In this document: piece by piece, positions 22,844 to 34,900 of the stretch | Layout: each line of letters opens with the position of its first letter | Position numbering within the stretch: position 1 is the first letter of the stretch | Origin: Phragmites australis | Taxonomy: Eukaryota > Streptophyta > Magnoliopsida > Poales > Poaceae | Reading direction: 5' to 3' | NCBI RefSeq assembly: GCF_958298935.1 | Contig: NC_084938.1 | Span: 5,773,501 to 5,837,500, forward strand | DNA length: 64,000 nucleotides | The notes under the pieces: model-generated | What the model saw: the letters and a program-made list of their open reading frames with translations, nothing else | Told to the model about the DNA's origin: nothing | Databases searched by the model: none | Translations under genes and position numbers: made by a program

Positions 22844-25310
22844 GGCGCCCGACTCGGCAGTAGTGTCGGTCGTGGAAGAACGTGCAGCTTGCCGTGCGGT
22901 GTATGGTTAAAACTTGGAGAGCTCAAGGCAGTACATATGGGGGTGTAACTGCGCACATATATTGGTGTGAATGTGCGATTGGGGTACCGATCATTGAAGA
23001 CATTTCATGAAATCGATCCAGCATCTTGCGTTATTTTTTGCCAACGTACACGATCAATGAAGGGTTAAAAGAGTACGTGTCTGTTTACTCATTGAAAAAA
23101 AACATCATAGCATAAATGTGTCTTACATATTCTTAACTTGTGTATACAATACTATATATCTCTTCCTTAGATCTAATTGAATCAAATAAGATTTTAACCC
23201 GAAAGACAAAAATTCATGTGATGTTTACAGGAGTTCCACTTTTTTGTGGAAACTGTTTAAAAGTTAGTTTAATAGAACCGAAACACGCTCACTCCTGGAT
23301 TCTAAACAAGTAAATTAGGGCTACGGTGCCCTCGCAAGAGAGATGAAAAGTGGATGTGTGTGTATATTAAAATCTATTAAAATTGATAGACTTTTTTTTC
23401 AATTTTTTCAAATAATTTATCTTAAAATAATTATATAAGTATGCTCAGAGTGATAAAAGAGTATATATCCGGTTTATTTATGTGATACATAATAGTAACT
23501 CCGGATCAACAAGAACTTAGAAGTGATGCTAACGATATATATATATACTCAACTGTAGTTACTATTGCGTCACCTCCTATTACAATCCAAAAATTAGAGA
23601 CATAAAGTTACAAACAGATGTAAAAATATATATATGCAGAGGGTGACCCCTATCCCCATGTTGTCATACATGGAAGTTATTCTAGTCCCGAAGTTATCAA
23701 TGATGGAGCATTGGTAGTTTTGTAATGATCCAGATTCTATGTAGTGAAGGAGTCACTGCATAGGATTTATAGTGATATGCAGTGATGAGAAATCTCAGCT
23801 GTCCGATCCGGCGCTTCGGATTGATTGATATAGTACAAAAGTTCCTGTATGTAGCTACAATAAAATGATTAATTACTGTAGAGTACTGTAACATATGGCA
23901 CATTTCACTGTACACACCTGGTTTAATGTAGAGGATTTGGATCCGTTTTGTAAAGGTAAGGTTGTTCAATTGCGCCCTCTTTAAATCACCAGCTCCCACC
24001 AATATACTTGCCAAGTAGTAGGCAAGTACTGCTAAGTAAGGGAGTTTGCTTTACAAGTGAGACATGCATTTAGTTGCGGAGCATGATGCCGGAAGATGCA
24101 TGCATGGATGATGTGTTTGATTTGAGAAACCATTTCATCCTAAATTTTTTCATGGAGTGATCGTTTCATTTTCTCTGCTAGCATTTCTGCTTAGGAGAGA
24201 GACCCACTTTTTTATTTTTCGAATCAAACAAACACATTGCTCAAACCAAGTGGCCTAAAAAATATTGCGCCATAGAGTCTTCATCACCGAAGGAGACAAT
24301 TCAATATGATCAACAAAAGAAAGCCATAAGCTCCCTTCGGCGAACTTGGATTGGAGAGGAGAGGAAGAGAAGGATCTTTAGTGGTGTATCCGCAAACAAC
24401 GGTCTATTAGGAAATTTAGATTGCACAAACCTTCCTAATTGAAAACCTATCTACACAACAAAGCTATTCAAATTAGAATGGAGGTTGAGCAAGCAACTGG
24501 ACTAAATATTCGTATGGTGGTCAGCTTATTCCAATCATTTAGCTAGCATATTGTATTGATAATTGCATTACTTTAGAGCCAATCATACTCATCTAGCCAT
24601 CTGGAGAATGGATATTTGATTTGTGTTTCTCACAAGATAAAACATATAAATGACCATTTGACATAACCCTCTAAATCCTAACCAACTTCTCAACCAACCC
24701 CTTTTCTCTGCAGTGGCAGACCCATGATTTCCGTGTTGGGCATTCGAATCGGAGGCAGCATACGGAGTTCAATGGAAAAAAAAAATGTAAAGCTTGGTAG
24801 TACAACACAAGTTGTTCATACTAGATAGTAGGTACTAACTCAAATAGTTAAGATAAATTACAAAATAACTAGTACAACAGAGATCAGAGAGGGACTGAGG
24901 TAGGAATCCGCTTTGATTAGGGATTGCTTTGCTCTCGCCTGCGCTTGGTGGAGTGGACGAATACAGTGGCTGACGGCCGAAGCAGAGGTAACGAGCCGAT
25001 ATGAAGTTTGGGTTGTATAGGTGGGTGCACAACACTGGAGAGTGGAGAAAATGAGCCAATGAATGTTGTTTCGAGGGGGGGGGGGGGATTTTTTTAATGA
25101 TGTGGGGATTTTTTAATGATGTTTTAAAATGCTAATCATATGATTAGATATTTGTAATTATTATGATATTATATTTATACATATTCATTTGATAATTTGA
25201 GTTTAAATATGTTTTAAAGGTATTTAGAGGTAATTTAAAGCTCTTTTAGGAAAACTCTAAATGTCTTTGAGATGAAGAAGAATAGAAATAAGGAATATAA
25301 TCAAATTTTT
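22844..25310. other. AT-rich intergenic DNA, no gene
   Basis: No coding domain recognised. A run of 13 G occurs at 25075-25087. A short (AT)n tract lies near 23538-23554. 24711-24770 has a phrase resembling the ends of grass MITEs ('gtggcagacccatgattt'), but a matching end was not located. Confidence 0.45.
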
Positions 25311-27570
25311 AACACAAGACCGTTCTCACTCTCACTTACTTTTTCACCCACACCAAGAGAGGGAGAGATCACCTCGACATCCATGACGATCGGAGGTCGA
25401 CGGATGGAACTTTCTCGAGCTCTCTGTAGGTTTCTTTGAGCTCATCCCCTTCATCCTCTTCGTCAGGGGAGTTCCTATGCGCGTTTCTTCCATCTCAAGT
25501 CCCAAACCACCCTGGAGCTCGATCTCTAAATATGAAATTTTCCGGAGTGATCCTCTTCAATAGAAGGCTTTTCTACGTTAAGATGAGACGTCCCCTACCA
25601 TTTTCTTATCGTTCTTGAGCTCTAATAATCGATCCTCATTCAATTTAGACCTAAGCTTAACCCTAGCATAGGGCTTATCCATAGGGTATTTTAAGTTTAG
25701 CTTGGTAAATATTGTCCAAATCACTTCAACAGCACTCCACTAGTCTCATAGAGTATTTTGGTACACTTCATGGTCGAAGGTTTCGTCAAAGCCTTCACCG
25801 GCGGCCTTGCGAAGTGGCGCCAACAGGGTCTCATGGTCAGACCGTCACTAGGGCTGGTCTGACTGCCAGACGATGGTCTGACCGCCAACATACCATCAGT
25901 TTGACCACCAGACGCCAAACCTTTTGCAGACCGACGGTCAAACCGCTACCTCCACGTCGGTCTGACTATCAGCCATTCAAGGATGTGTACTTATGTTACC
26001 TTATCTGGGGTTTCAAACTTTGGAACCCTAATCATTTGGTGATTTTTTAAATATTTTCGAACCACAATGCTCTATCAATATTCAAGCATGCATCATATAC
26101 ACACTTTTCACCTTTTGATTATTTATGCAATACATTTTTGATTCGTTTAGAGAGCGTTGAGCTGATGGTCCAAGCGAGTGAAGGTGCCACCGAGCTACCT
26201 GAGTTTTGTGAGTGTTGTACGAGCAGTATCAGGCAGTTACCAGAGCAGCAAGCCAAGCATCTAAACATACTCAACCTACTATCTTGGACCTCATATTGTA
26301 TAACTTGATAAATTACGCTTTATATATGTTTGCATGAGTAGTTGGTCTATTGTCGGGTTTAGATGGGTAGAACCTATGCTGATTTGTATTACTTTTACCT
26401 TGAGTTGTTGATGATCCATATCCTTATAGCCTTGATAATATTATTGATGTCTAACTTAAGAGTTTTCAAAATACTTAGCAATGCATTGGTCCTTGTAGAA
26501 CCTGGATGCCATAGACCGCTTGCATCGTTTAAGCACCGTCCGTCGGTGCCGTTGCCTTTAGCACTTTTTGTACAACCACATATTCAGATAATAGATGAAT
26601 GAGTTGAGTATCATACACCATGTTGATGCTTGCTTTGCGGCCTTATGACGCGTAAGAAAAATAAAGGAGAAATAAGGTAGCGGGGAGCCGGAGGTGTCCG
26701 GAATACGCTCGTAGTAACCCCGGTGTCATAGGGGTATGTGCAAGTGGGTAGTTCCGGGTATGAGAAAGGTTGTCTCGGGGGCTAAGATGATGGACTCAGG
26801 TCGTGTGTGTAAATTTGTACACCTGCAGGGTGTAAGAACAATTTGAATTAACATGCTCTCAGTTATGAGCATGTTTTTGTCCATCCGTATTGGTCATAGG
26901 GTTTTCGAATTTGGCTTGATTGGTATGATATGTTAGGTTTGGTCGTTGAGTTTTTTTTTATTACAAGAGATGGTCCTTTTTACATTTATATGAATGTTGA
27001 TATTGCAGGGTAGCTATACCTTGAGTTAAGTATAGATGCTCACATATAGAAATCTAGATTACTTACGGATATGAATTTACTTAACCTTATAAACTACTCC
27101 TTGCTAATGACTTAAATGCATAATTTTTAAAGTTAGATTATTATATATACTCGTTATGGATTAAGTCTTACAAGTAACTTCGTACTCACGCTGCTCTTTC
27201 ATGTTCTATCGGTGAGAAGAAGCTCGTGTTTGGCTACTTCACGCTCGCTGATGTAGGTGACGGGAATAAGTAGTGTAAACTACTTGTGTAACGAGGCTTT
27301 TAGGTGGAGCCTAAGGGCATATGACTTCACCTAGCTTTGTTGATTTATATATGTTAATCTTTCGCTCCGTAGTTTTGGTTAAAAATGATCTGTTCTTTAT
27401 CTTCCTAACTTTTTTTTGGTGTAAATTATTGTAAATGGCTGAATGTTTAAGAATTTATAATATAATTTAATTATTCGCTCTTTCTTAAGTTTTGTTGTGA
27501 CACTATATGTTAAAAAGACATGTGTTTCGATCTTAGACACAAAACACATGTAAGGATTATCGGGATAATA
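25310..27570 (+). mobile_element. LTR-like block (probable solo LTR)
   Basis: A ~2.2-kb non-coding block has the layout of a large grass LTR. A pyrimidine-rich segment with Ser/Leu-like frames lies at 25320-25640. An array of GGTCTGACC/GGTCAGACC phrases lies at 25830-25975. An AT-rich middle follows, and a stretch at 27160-27340 ends near a tcttacaagtaacttcgt phrase. The same order of parts, in reverse complement, is seen at 30400-32660. No gag or pol is adjacent and I did not find exact TG..CA ends, so the edges are approximate. Confidence 0.5.
25830..25975. repeat. array of palindromic GGTCTGACC phrases
   Basis: Forms of ggtcagaccg, ctggtctgactgcc, atggtctgaccgcc, agtttgaccacc, cagaccgacggtcaaacc and tcggtctgacta recur within 150 bases in both orientations. 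A related array lies at 32010-32145. Confidence 0.75.
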
Positions 27571-28640
27571 TTCTGATTAATCATCGTGATCATAATTAAA
27601 CAAATGACGATATTAATAATTAATTAGAATACTATTTGATCGATTTTTTATAATTTTAGCCCAACCTATTGTTTATATGTAAATCTATCGACTAAACACA
27701 TCATATAACTGAATGCCCTTGAAGATCTTGGTGGGTTCACCCCTCTTTCATTCCAGACTTTTCATACCCACAATATCGAGTTAGTTAACATTAGCACTTT
27801 CTGATCTCGATCACGCAATATCATTGACTGACTCATCGCAAACATGCTAATAACTTCTCACCCCGTTAAATAATATTTGCCCCACCGGCAAATCTAAACA
27901 ATATCTTATTCGAGTAATACCTATAAACCTCTATCACATCGTAACCCATTAGATAGATCAATGGTATCTAGATCTAACAAAGTAAAATTGATCCAATCAA
28001 TTATAAAAGAGTGTACAAAAAATAGTCAAAAAAGGCCCGTAAGCCAAAAAGTAGTCTTAAGATCTGACCTTATACACTATAAAGGAGAACTTTAAAGTCT
28101 ATATTGCTATATCCGATTTTTAAACTTCGGATCAGATCTTAAATAATAAATTATTATTTCTATATTAATTCTCGTTTCTCTCCCCTCTACCACTTACCAA
28201 CTATTATCAACCGAAGCTTTCGTAAATATTTTTTTATTTTAAATAGAACCTATCTTTTGAAGTCCAATCAAGATCTTCAACATAACACAAACACATGTTA
28301 AGCTGAATCAGCCCATATGAAATCTATCTCAAGGCTCGATAAAACCCTAAACACTGTTGTGAAACGAGGACAGGCCCGCTATTTGTCTATTCCCTCTGGC
28401 AAAAGGAAAAGGTAGAAAATAATACTACATTCGTTTTCTTTTATTTATCGTTTAGGACATCGACACGATCTTTAACAAGCATGCTTGATCATTATTTTTA
28501 TAACTAACTCTTAGTAAAAGTTAACAAAAATTAGACAATATCACTATATTTTCATAACAAATTCACCACTATATTTTCATATACCAAATTTTACGTATAT
28601 TAATGGTAAAAGTTTATAAAATTTAACTATTTAAAAAAGA
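27571..28640. other. AT-rich intergenic DNA with a Stowaway-like MITE at its right end
   Basis: No gene is seen. At about 28420-28625 the sequence 'cattcgttttcttttattta', with 'aggacatcgacacgatcttt' following, belongs to the common grass Stowaway/Mariner-type MITE kind. Similar phrases occur at 8341-8400 and 19535-19600. Confidence 0.5.
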
Positions 28641-28973
28641 AAGGAGGCCGTAGCTTTTGTTGGCGGACACGTGGCACCTTGTACCGTTACAAGCTCGAGC
28701 CCCGAGACAGCGCTGGCTCTGCGCGGTGGGCGCCCACCATGCCTGGTCCACGCCTCTCCCCCTCCTCTCTCTCTCTCTCCTACTGGTGAGGCGTGGCCCC
28801 GTCGCGCACCACCAGTCGCCGTTCACCCGAGTCCAGAGGGGGGAGGAGGAAGGACACAAGGAACCAACCCTTCCTCGCCTGCATCCGCTCGCTCGCCCTT
28901 CCTCTCGCCCGCGCCGCCTCCAATTCCCGTCCCCTACTCCCCCCGCCCGGTCCTCCTCCTCCGCATCACCGGA
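28640..28973 (+). promoter_or_regulatory. proximal promoter and 5' UTR of the VIN3-like gene
   Basis: A GC-rich block starts immediately upstream of the first coding ATG. It holds a GACACGTGGC G-box/ABRE-like motif at 28666-28675, a CT/GA dinucleotide run near 28764-28780, and CCGCC-rich leader sequence. CT runs are frequent in plant 5' leaders. The exact transcription start cannot be read from sequence. Confidence 0.5.
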
Positions 28974-31900
28974 ATGGCGTCGCGCGGAGGAGATCCGCCC
29001 GGGTTTCTCGGTAAGCTCCGGCTCGCTCCCACTGTCCCCCCTCCCTTTCCACCTCTCGTTGGTTTGGGCAATCGAATCGGACTCCCGAACCTTTCCTGCT
29101 GGGACAGACGGGCGCCCCAATCCGAGATGGTCGCGGATGGGATTTCGTTGCCTGCGCTGTGATGCGCTGTGCAGTTCTAAGTGCTAACCTAATCAGTGCC
29201 TCCGTGCTCCGATTCGGGCCTTGTTCTTCCCGAGGTTGACCTCGCTGGTGGCCTTTCGCACAATGCTGTTGGTTCTGCTGGCTGTTACTCAACCATGTGG
29301 TGTGTACGTGTGCCCAAGAGCTCAGGGTGATGTTTTCCCTTTCTGTTCTGTTCCTGCAGATAACTAAGTTTAGCACAAGGGGCAAGTGACGACATTGTTC
29401 AATCGTGTGGCTTCCGCTTGGCTGGTAAACTCCCAACCTGTTCCTGTGGACGGGGAATGCTACCCGTTTCTCTCGCGTATTCCTCTATCGCTCGTCACCT
29501 GCTTGTATTGTATTGTTGCCTATGCCTTTTTAGTACAATGCACAATGCAAGGTTTCTTGACAAGTTTAATTACATCTGTTCATTCGTACTCTGCTTGCAC
29601 TATTGTGTGGATATATGCGGCAATGATTCTGCTCAGTCTTCTCAGTCCCTAGATTTCCTTGCCGTAGTGTTAAGAAATATGGTACAACTCCTCTAATCAC
29701 AGGAACATGTCGAAGCAATTACACGCCTAATATTATATATCTAACGTCTAGAGTTTGAAATCATAAACCTGTGTTGAATATCAGTTAAACAATGATTTGG
29801 CTTTGAGTGGGAATTTTCTGGAAGAACATTTGCGAAACCTGGACATTTCTGCAATGTATAATGCCTAAAACCTATAAAAGAAATATTAGGAAATCTAGGG
29901 CCCACTGTCAACTAGAGTCTAGACTAGTTACGTAGTTATTCACTTATTGTTTAGCTATTATGTGAGCATTGTGAAGTGAGTAACTTATGCTGCTACTAGT
30001 TGTATGCACATGCCACATGGCTGCTGCCCTACACAAGCAGGGGCGGATCCATGTTGTAACTACAGGGTGCACATGACACCGGTTAAATTTTTGTTTTTCA
30101 GTGATCCATCATATGTAAAAGCCCATGCGACATCCCTTAGCCCAACAAGTGGGACATCTGGATCCTTAGCAGGACAACCCAGGATACTCGGTCACTTTTG
30201 TTCTGGGTCTGCCATAGTATACAAGTTAGGCAGCAACCTAGGCCTAGTCGGTGCCCTAGGCACTAGGTGCCAATCCGTTGCCCGCCTAGCGCCTGCCTGT
30301 AGGGACCTATCCAGATTGTATTCGAATTAATCATTAAGGCAATTATTTAATAAGATGAGAGCTAGCACACATCCGTCTCTCGACGCGTCACGTGTTAATC
30401 CACATCTCATCACAACGATTGTAGCTACCAATGGTTAACCCGAATCCAATCCCGGTATTCCTGATATGTGTGCTTTGATAATTCTCAAGAGAGCTATTAT
30501 CCACACATATCTTTACCAACATGTATATCACAACATTACGATTATACAAAAGTGCAAAAGATTACATGTTGATAAATTAATCAAGACAAGTATTATCTAA
30601 CGTACATATATGTCAATCGCAGCGGAAAAACATCTAAAGAAAATAAAGACCAGTGGAGCCATTTGCCCACAAGGCAACCGATTGAAGTTAGTAGTAGAAT
30701 AGTGACTACTCGTCACTACACCGCTTTCGGTGGGGTACAAGTAGCTGCCACCTAACTTCACCTGCAAAACAATCAATAAAGCACGTTAAGTACGAATGTA
30801 CTCGCAAGACTTATACATATGGGTATATGTATATCGCCGACTCCAAGGATAACACATTTGGATGAATTAGCAAGAAATATACCATAAGGTTAAATTGAAT
30901 TACGCGAAAGGCAATTCAATAACACAACCCGTTGGTTGCAAGCGATGATTCACGTGACAACCGTTCACGTACCCACCCCGAACCTTTGTTCCCATGCCCG
31001 AGTATGCGGAGACCACCTAAATCTACTTCCGGAGCAATCTCAGGTGCCTCTACAAGCCATCTCGCTCGCATCACGAGCGCATGAGTCAAATGAATACGGC
31101 GACTTACGATACTTAGCTCATTCGTCCCATATACGGATATGTGGTAGTACGGAAAGGTGCTTAAGCCAATGACACTAACGATCGGTGCTTAAACGATATA
31201 TGCGGTTTATAGCATCTGAGTTCCTCTCCCGACTTACTCCTAGCACTGTCCACATCTCGTCTCATTCTCACCAACTTTTCATCCCAACATCATTATCATT
31301 GTGAAAGTAATTAAGCCTATAGCTCGTGTATGATGGAAAGTTCCACCGCTCGACTTCTACCGGTGATCTATGCATTGCTAAGCATTTCAGATAAATTTTA
31401 AGTTAGACATTATTATAGTTATCCCCATGTTATAAGGATTATGATCAACAATAACAAGATAGGGATAAATGCAACTAGATAGATTCTACCCGATTCTGGA
31501 TATCGACTAGCTAACATGCATATACGACATATAACAATATCTAACAGATTGACCAACAATTCACCAAAATATAGGAAAAGTATGATAGATGCTTGCCTTG
31601 GTGCTCTGCTTCAAATCAAGATCAATCACAAAACCTTCTCAAGAAAACCCGTCACTCTCCGGTTCGTCAGTCACTAAAAGAGGAAAATGCATCGCCATGA
31701 GCATGATGAAATGCCATAAAATATGCTTTATGATGCATGAAAATATTTTTCTAGTCAGCATATTTTATAAGAAGACTAGTAAAATTGGTTTCACCAATTT
31801 TGGACTTGTAAAGAATTAAAGGTGAAATAATAAATCTTTAACATAATTAATTTATCTCACAAAATTAAATAATTATTTCATGGATGTGGATATTTTTAAT

Positions 31901-34900
31901 AGGTAGAGGATATTATTATGAAACCAACAAAATTGGTTTCACAATTTTTAGAGCTATAAAGAATTTATTATGCATTTTACAAGTTTCAGCAAAAAGTAAA
32001 CTGCACTAAAACGGGTCTGTCTGTGTTGACCGCGGTTAGATCGCAAATATGGGCGGTCAGACTCCTGGGAAGTGTGTCTGTTTGATACCTGGCGGTCAGA
32101 CCGGCCCGAGGGGCGGTACGACTCCTGGAACGGTGGTCAGACCGTTATGTTTGGCTGATGGCACTTGACGAGCTCGCCGGCAATTAAACTCTCTATGTAA
32201 CCAGGAGAACCCATTTTAAGTGGTTTGAACCAGGAGAACCCATGGATCGACGTCCATGGCTAGGTGGAGCTCGGTCCTATGGCTATGAGGAGTGGGGGAA
32301 CTCGGGGGAAATGGGGGAAAAGGGGTGGGGAGGTTCACCTTGGTGTGGGGAAGCTTTCTTGAGGGTCGACCGGCTTCGGGGAAGCTCCGATGTGGAGATC
32401 GACTTCAGAGTGCTCCGACCAGCCTAGAGGTGGAAAAAGAGTTTGGGGCTTGCTCCGGCGAAGGGATGCTTGGGGATGAGCTCGTGGACAACGTGGGGAA
32501 CTCGTGGGTGATCTTCTTTGATCTTCGGCGTCCGTGGAGCTCGAGGTGGAGGAATGGTGAGGGATCCTCCCCCCTCTCTCTGGTGGGGATAGAATGAACG
32601 AGTGAGGGAGTGAGAGAGAGTGGGTGGGAGTCGGTCAATGGGTAAGACCCACGTGCTGAAAGTCTTTTTTCGTTTCCTCGTTTATTTCTATTATTTGCCT
32701 CATCATTCCTAAATGGCTTTGGGGGCTTCCTAACCATTTCTAAACAATTCCCACTCATAAGCATATGGTGGGAATGTGAGGCGTTTAACGGCATAGCATT
32801 TTTCCAAAACATTTTTTTGAACACTTAAACGCCTTATCAAACACTGATCAAAGGTTTTGTATTTCCACCGCTGAAGCAACAAGAGTGTCTTTCTTGAATG
32901 GATTTCTCCAAGAAACTCCTCTACATTAGTGTGAGTTGTGCAAAAGCCTCCTCAAAAGGCCGCTGCGGTATTGAGGATCCCTAATCACTAAAGCTTCCAA
33001 GGTGATGAGAATGACTACACCCTAAAAGGCTGCCCAAGGTGACGAGAACCCTGACCCTCTGGATTGCCTTTTTCACTGTTCTTTCTTTAAAAAAAAAAAA
33101 AATCTGTGTTGTCCTACTTTCATTTGCGCCACAGCATTTGAAATCTTCGATCTGTTGGGCAATCGGATTCTTAGCTTCCAGGTTTTCATGAAAATCTTGA
33201 AGATGGTAGGTTGCAATTTTGTATTGGACTTTAATTTGAAATACCAATTGTGGATTGTTATGAAATATCCGACTCAATTGGTCGAGCCAAATGTGACCAG
33301 TGGTTGAGTTATGAGTTTGCTATATGACCAATGCCAGTTTAGGTGATCCTATAGAGTTTTGTGTTATGTGTGATGTCGGATTTGTAGGAGGTGTATGCAT
33401 GTCTAGTTATTTCAGTGAAATTAAGTCTTACTTTATGGAATTCCTTTTAGAGCAATGAATCTGCAGTATTGGAACTGCTGGATGAATTTGTAGAAATGAC
33501 AAAGATGAACCCAATACATTTTTATTGTATTGAGGACTTTGTAGATTAGCTGTCTATACAACGATGATGTACTGTATAGAATAATTAGAGAGAAATTAGT
33601 TTCACCTCCTATTTTCCTTTCTTCCCTTTCCTGGCAACTCAGGATGATGATGTACAATGACTATCTTTATGCGCCTGAGTCCAAAGTTAGCTGAATATAG
33701 TAACAGTGAGAGAATGTGAAGGTTCATTGGATTGTATGGTTGCCCTTTCAACTTTTGAATTCTTTGTATAAATTTAGACACACCGGTTTTCTTCTGTAGA
33801 GGACATTCACATGGACCCTAAGTATTTTGACATCATTGTCTACTAAGATGTTAAATAATGTTTCAGTTTACTCTAGATGCTTTACAAAGTGTAGCTATGT
33901 GTGAAGGCACAATCGCTGTATGCTGTGAGTAGTAGTTTAGTACTAAGCACTAATTCTTAGTTAGAGGACATAATGAAATGAAATGGTGCCGATTTTATTC
34001 CTTTTCCTGGTAGTTAGCTCTTTAAGATACCAATACAGTAATACTTCTTTCTCAAGATTGGCCCTAGGACAATGCACTATTGTTATAGTTTGAAGACAGT
34101 TAGGAATTAATGTTTTTATTACCCTTGTCTTTTACCTTAATAGTACAATTTTCCTCTGAATTAGTATGTGAAACTATGGTTGCCGAAGTATTCACATATA
34201 ATGATGTAAAACTGATATGTGAAGGCAAATGACCTATGCATTTTTTGGGTGTGCATTCATGATTACATTATGAAAGTTCTTGCACAGAACTAAGATTTGG
34301 CATTTACTTGTACTTTCTAGGAGAAAATAATTCGCAAAAAGTTTTATAATATTTAGGTATCTCTCTGGGTCACAAAACGCCTAACTGATGTACTGACAAA
34401 AGATGGGCAAAATAGAACTCCAATTTCAACCTTTTTTTTAATAAAAACTCGACCCAAGGGAGAGACATCCCGAAGGATATTGCAACTAGGTCGAGGAAAA
34501 GGCTCCAAAGGTTGGCCGCCCAGGAAACTCGCTGAAAGCGGTTATCTCAGCGAGGGGCATTTTATTTGTCAGAACTTTTTTTTATCACTTAAAGCATCAT
34601 CAAGGGTTAAAGTTCTACATCCAATGTAGCAGGATGTAAGAAACTATGTAAATTAAAATCAAACGTTTGTGCCTATAGTTTGTTACAAGTATGTGCAAGC
34701 ACACTATATCAACATCTTTATTTGGAAGTGTCAATATGCAATTAGTTAGCATCATTTCGTTGGTAATATGCCTTTTTCTTCTTTAGATATCTATGCATGT
34801 ATGCTCTGTCTTTTCGCAGCGCAATTGTCTCTTTGTATTTGTGATTTTGTGTAGTCAATTCACTCAATTGAATCCTACTAGTTGTTGTAGCTCATAATTC

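Noticed and set aside
28623..29187. Open frames of 160-176 codons on both strands around the VIN3-like exon 1
   Set aside because: Produced by the GC-rich promoter and leader. The only frame that splices in phase to the conserved gene is the 13-codon start at 28974.
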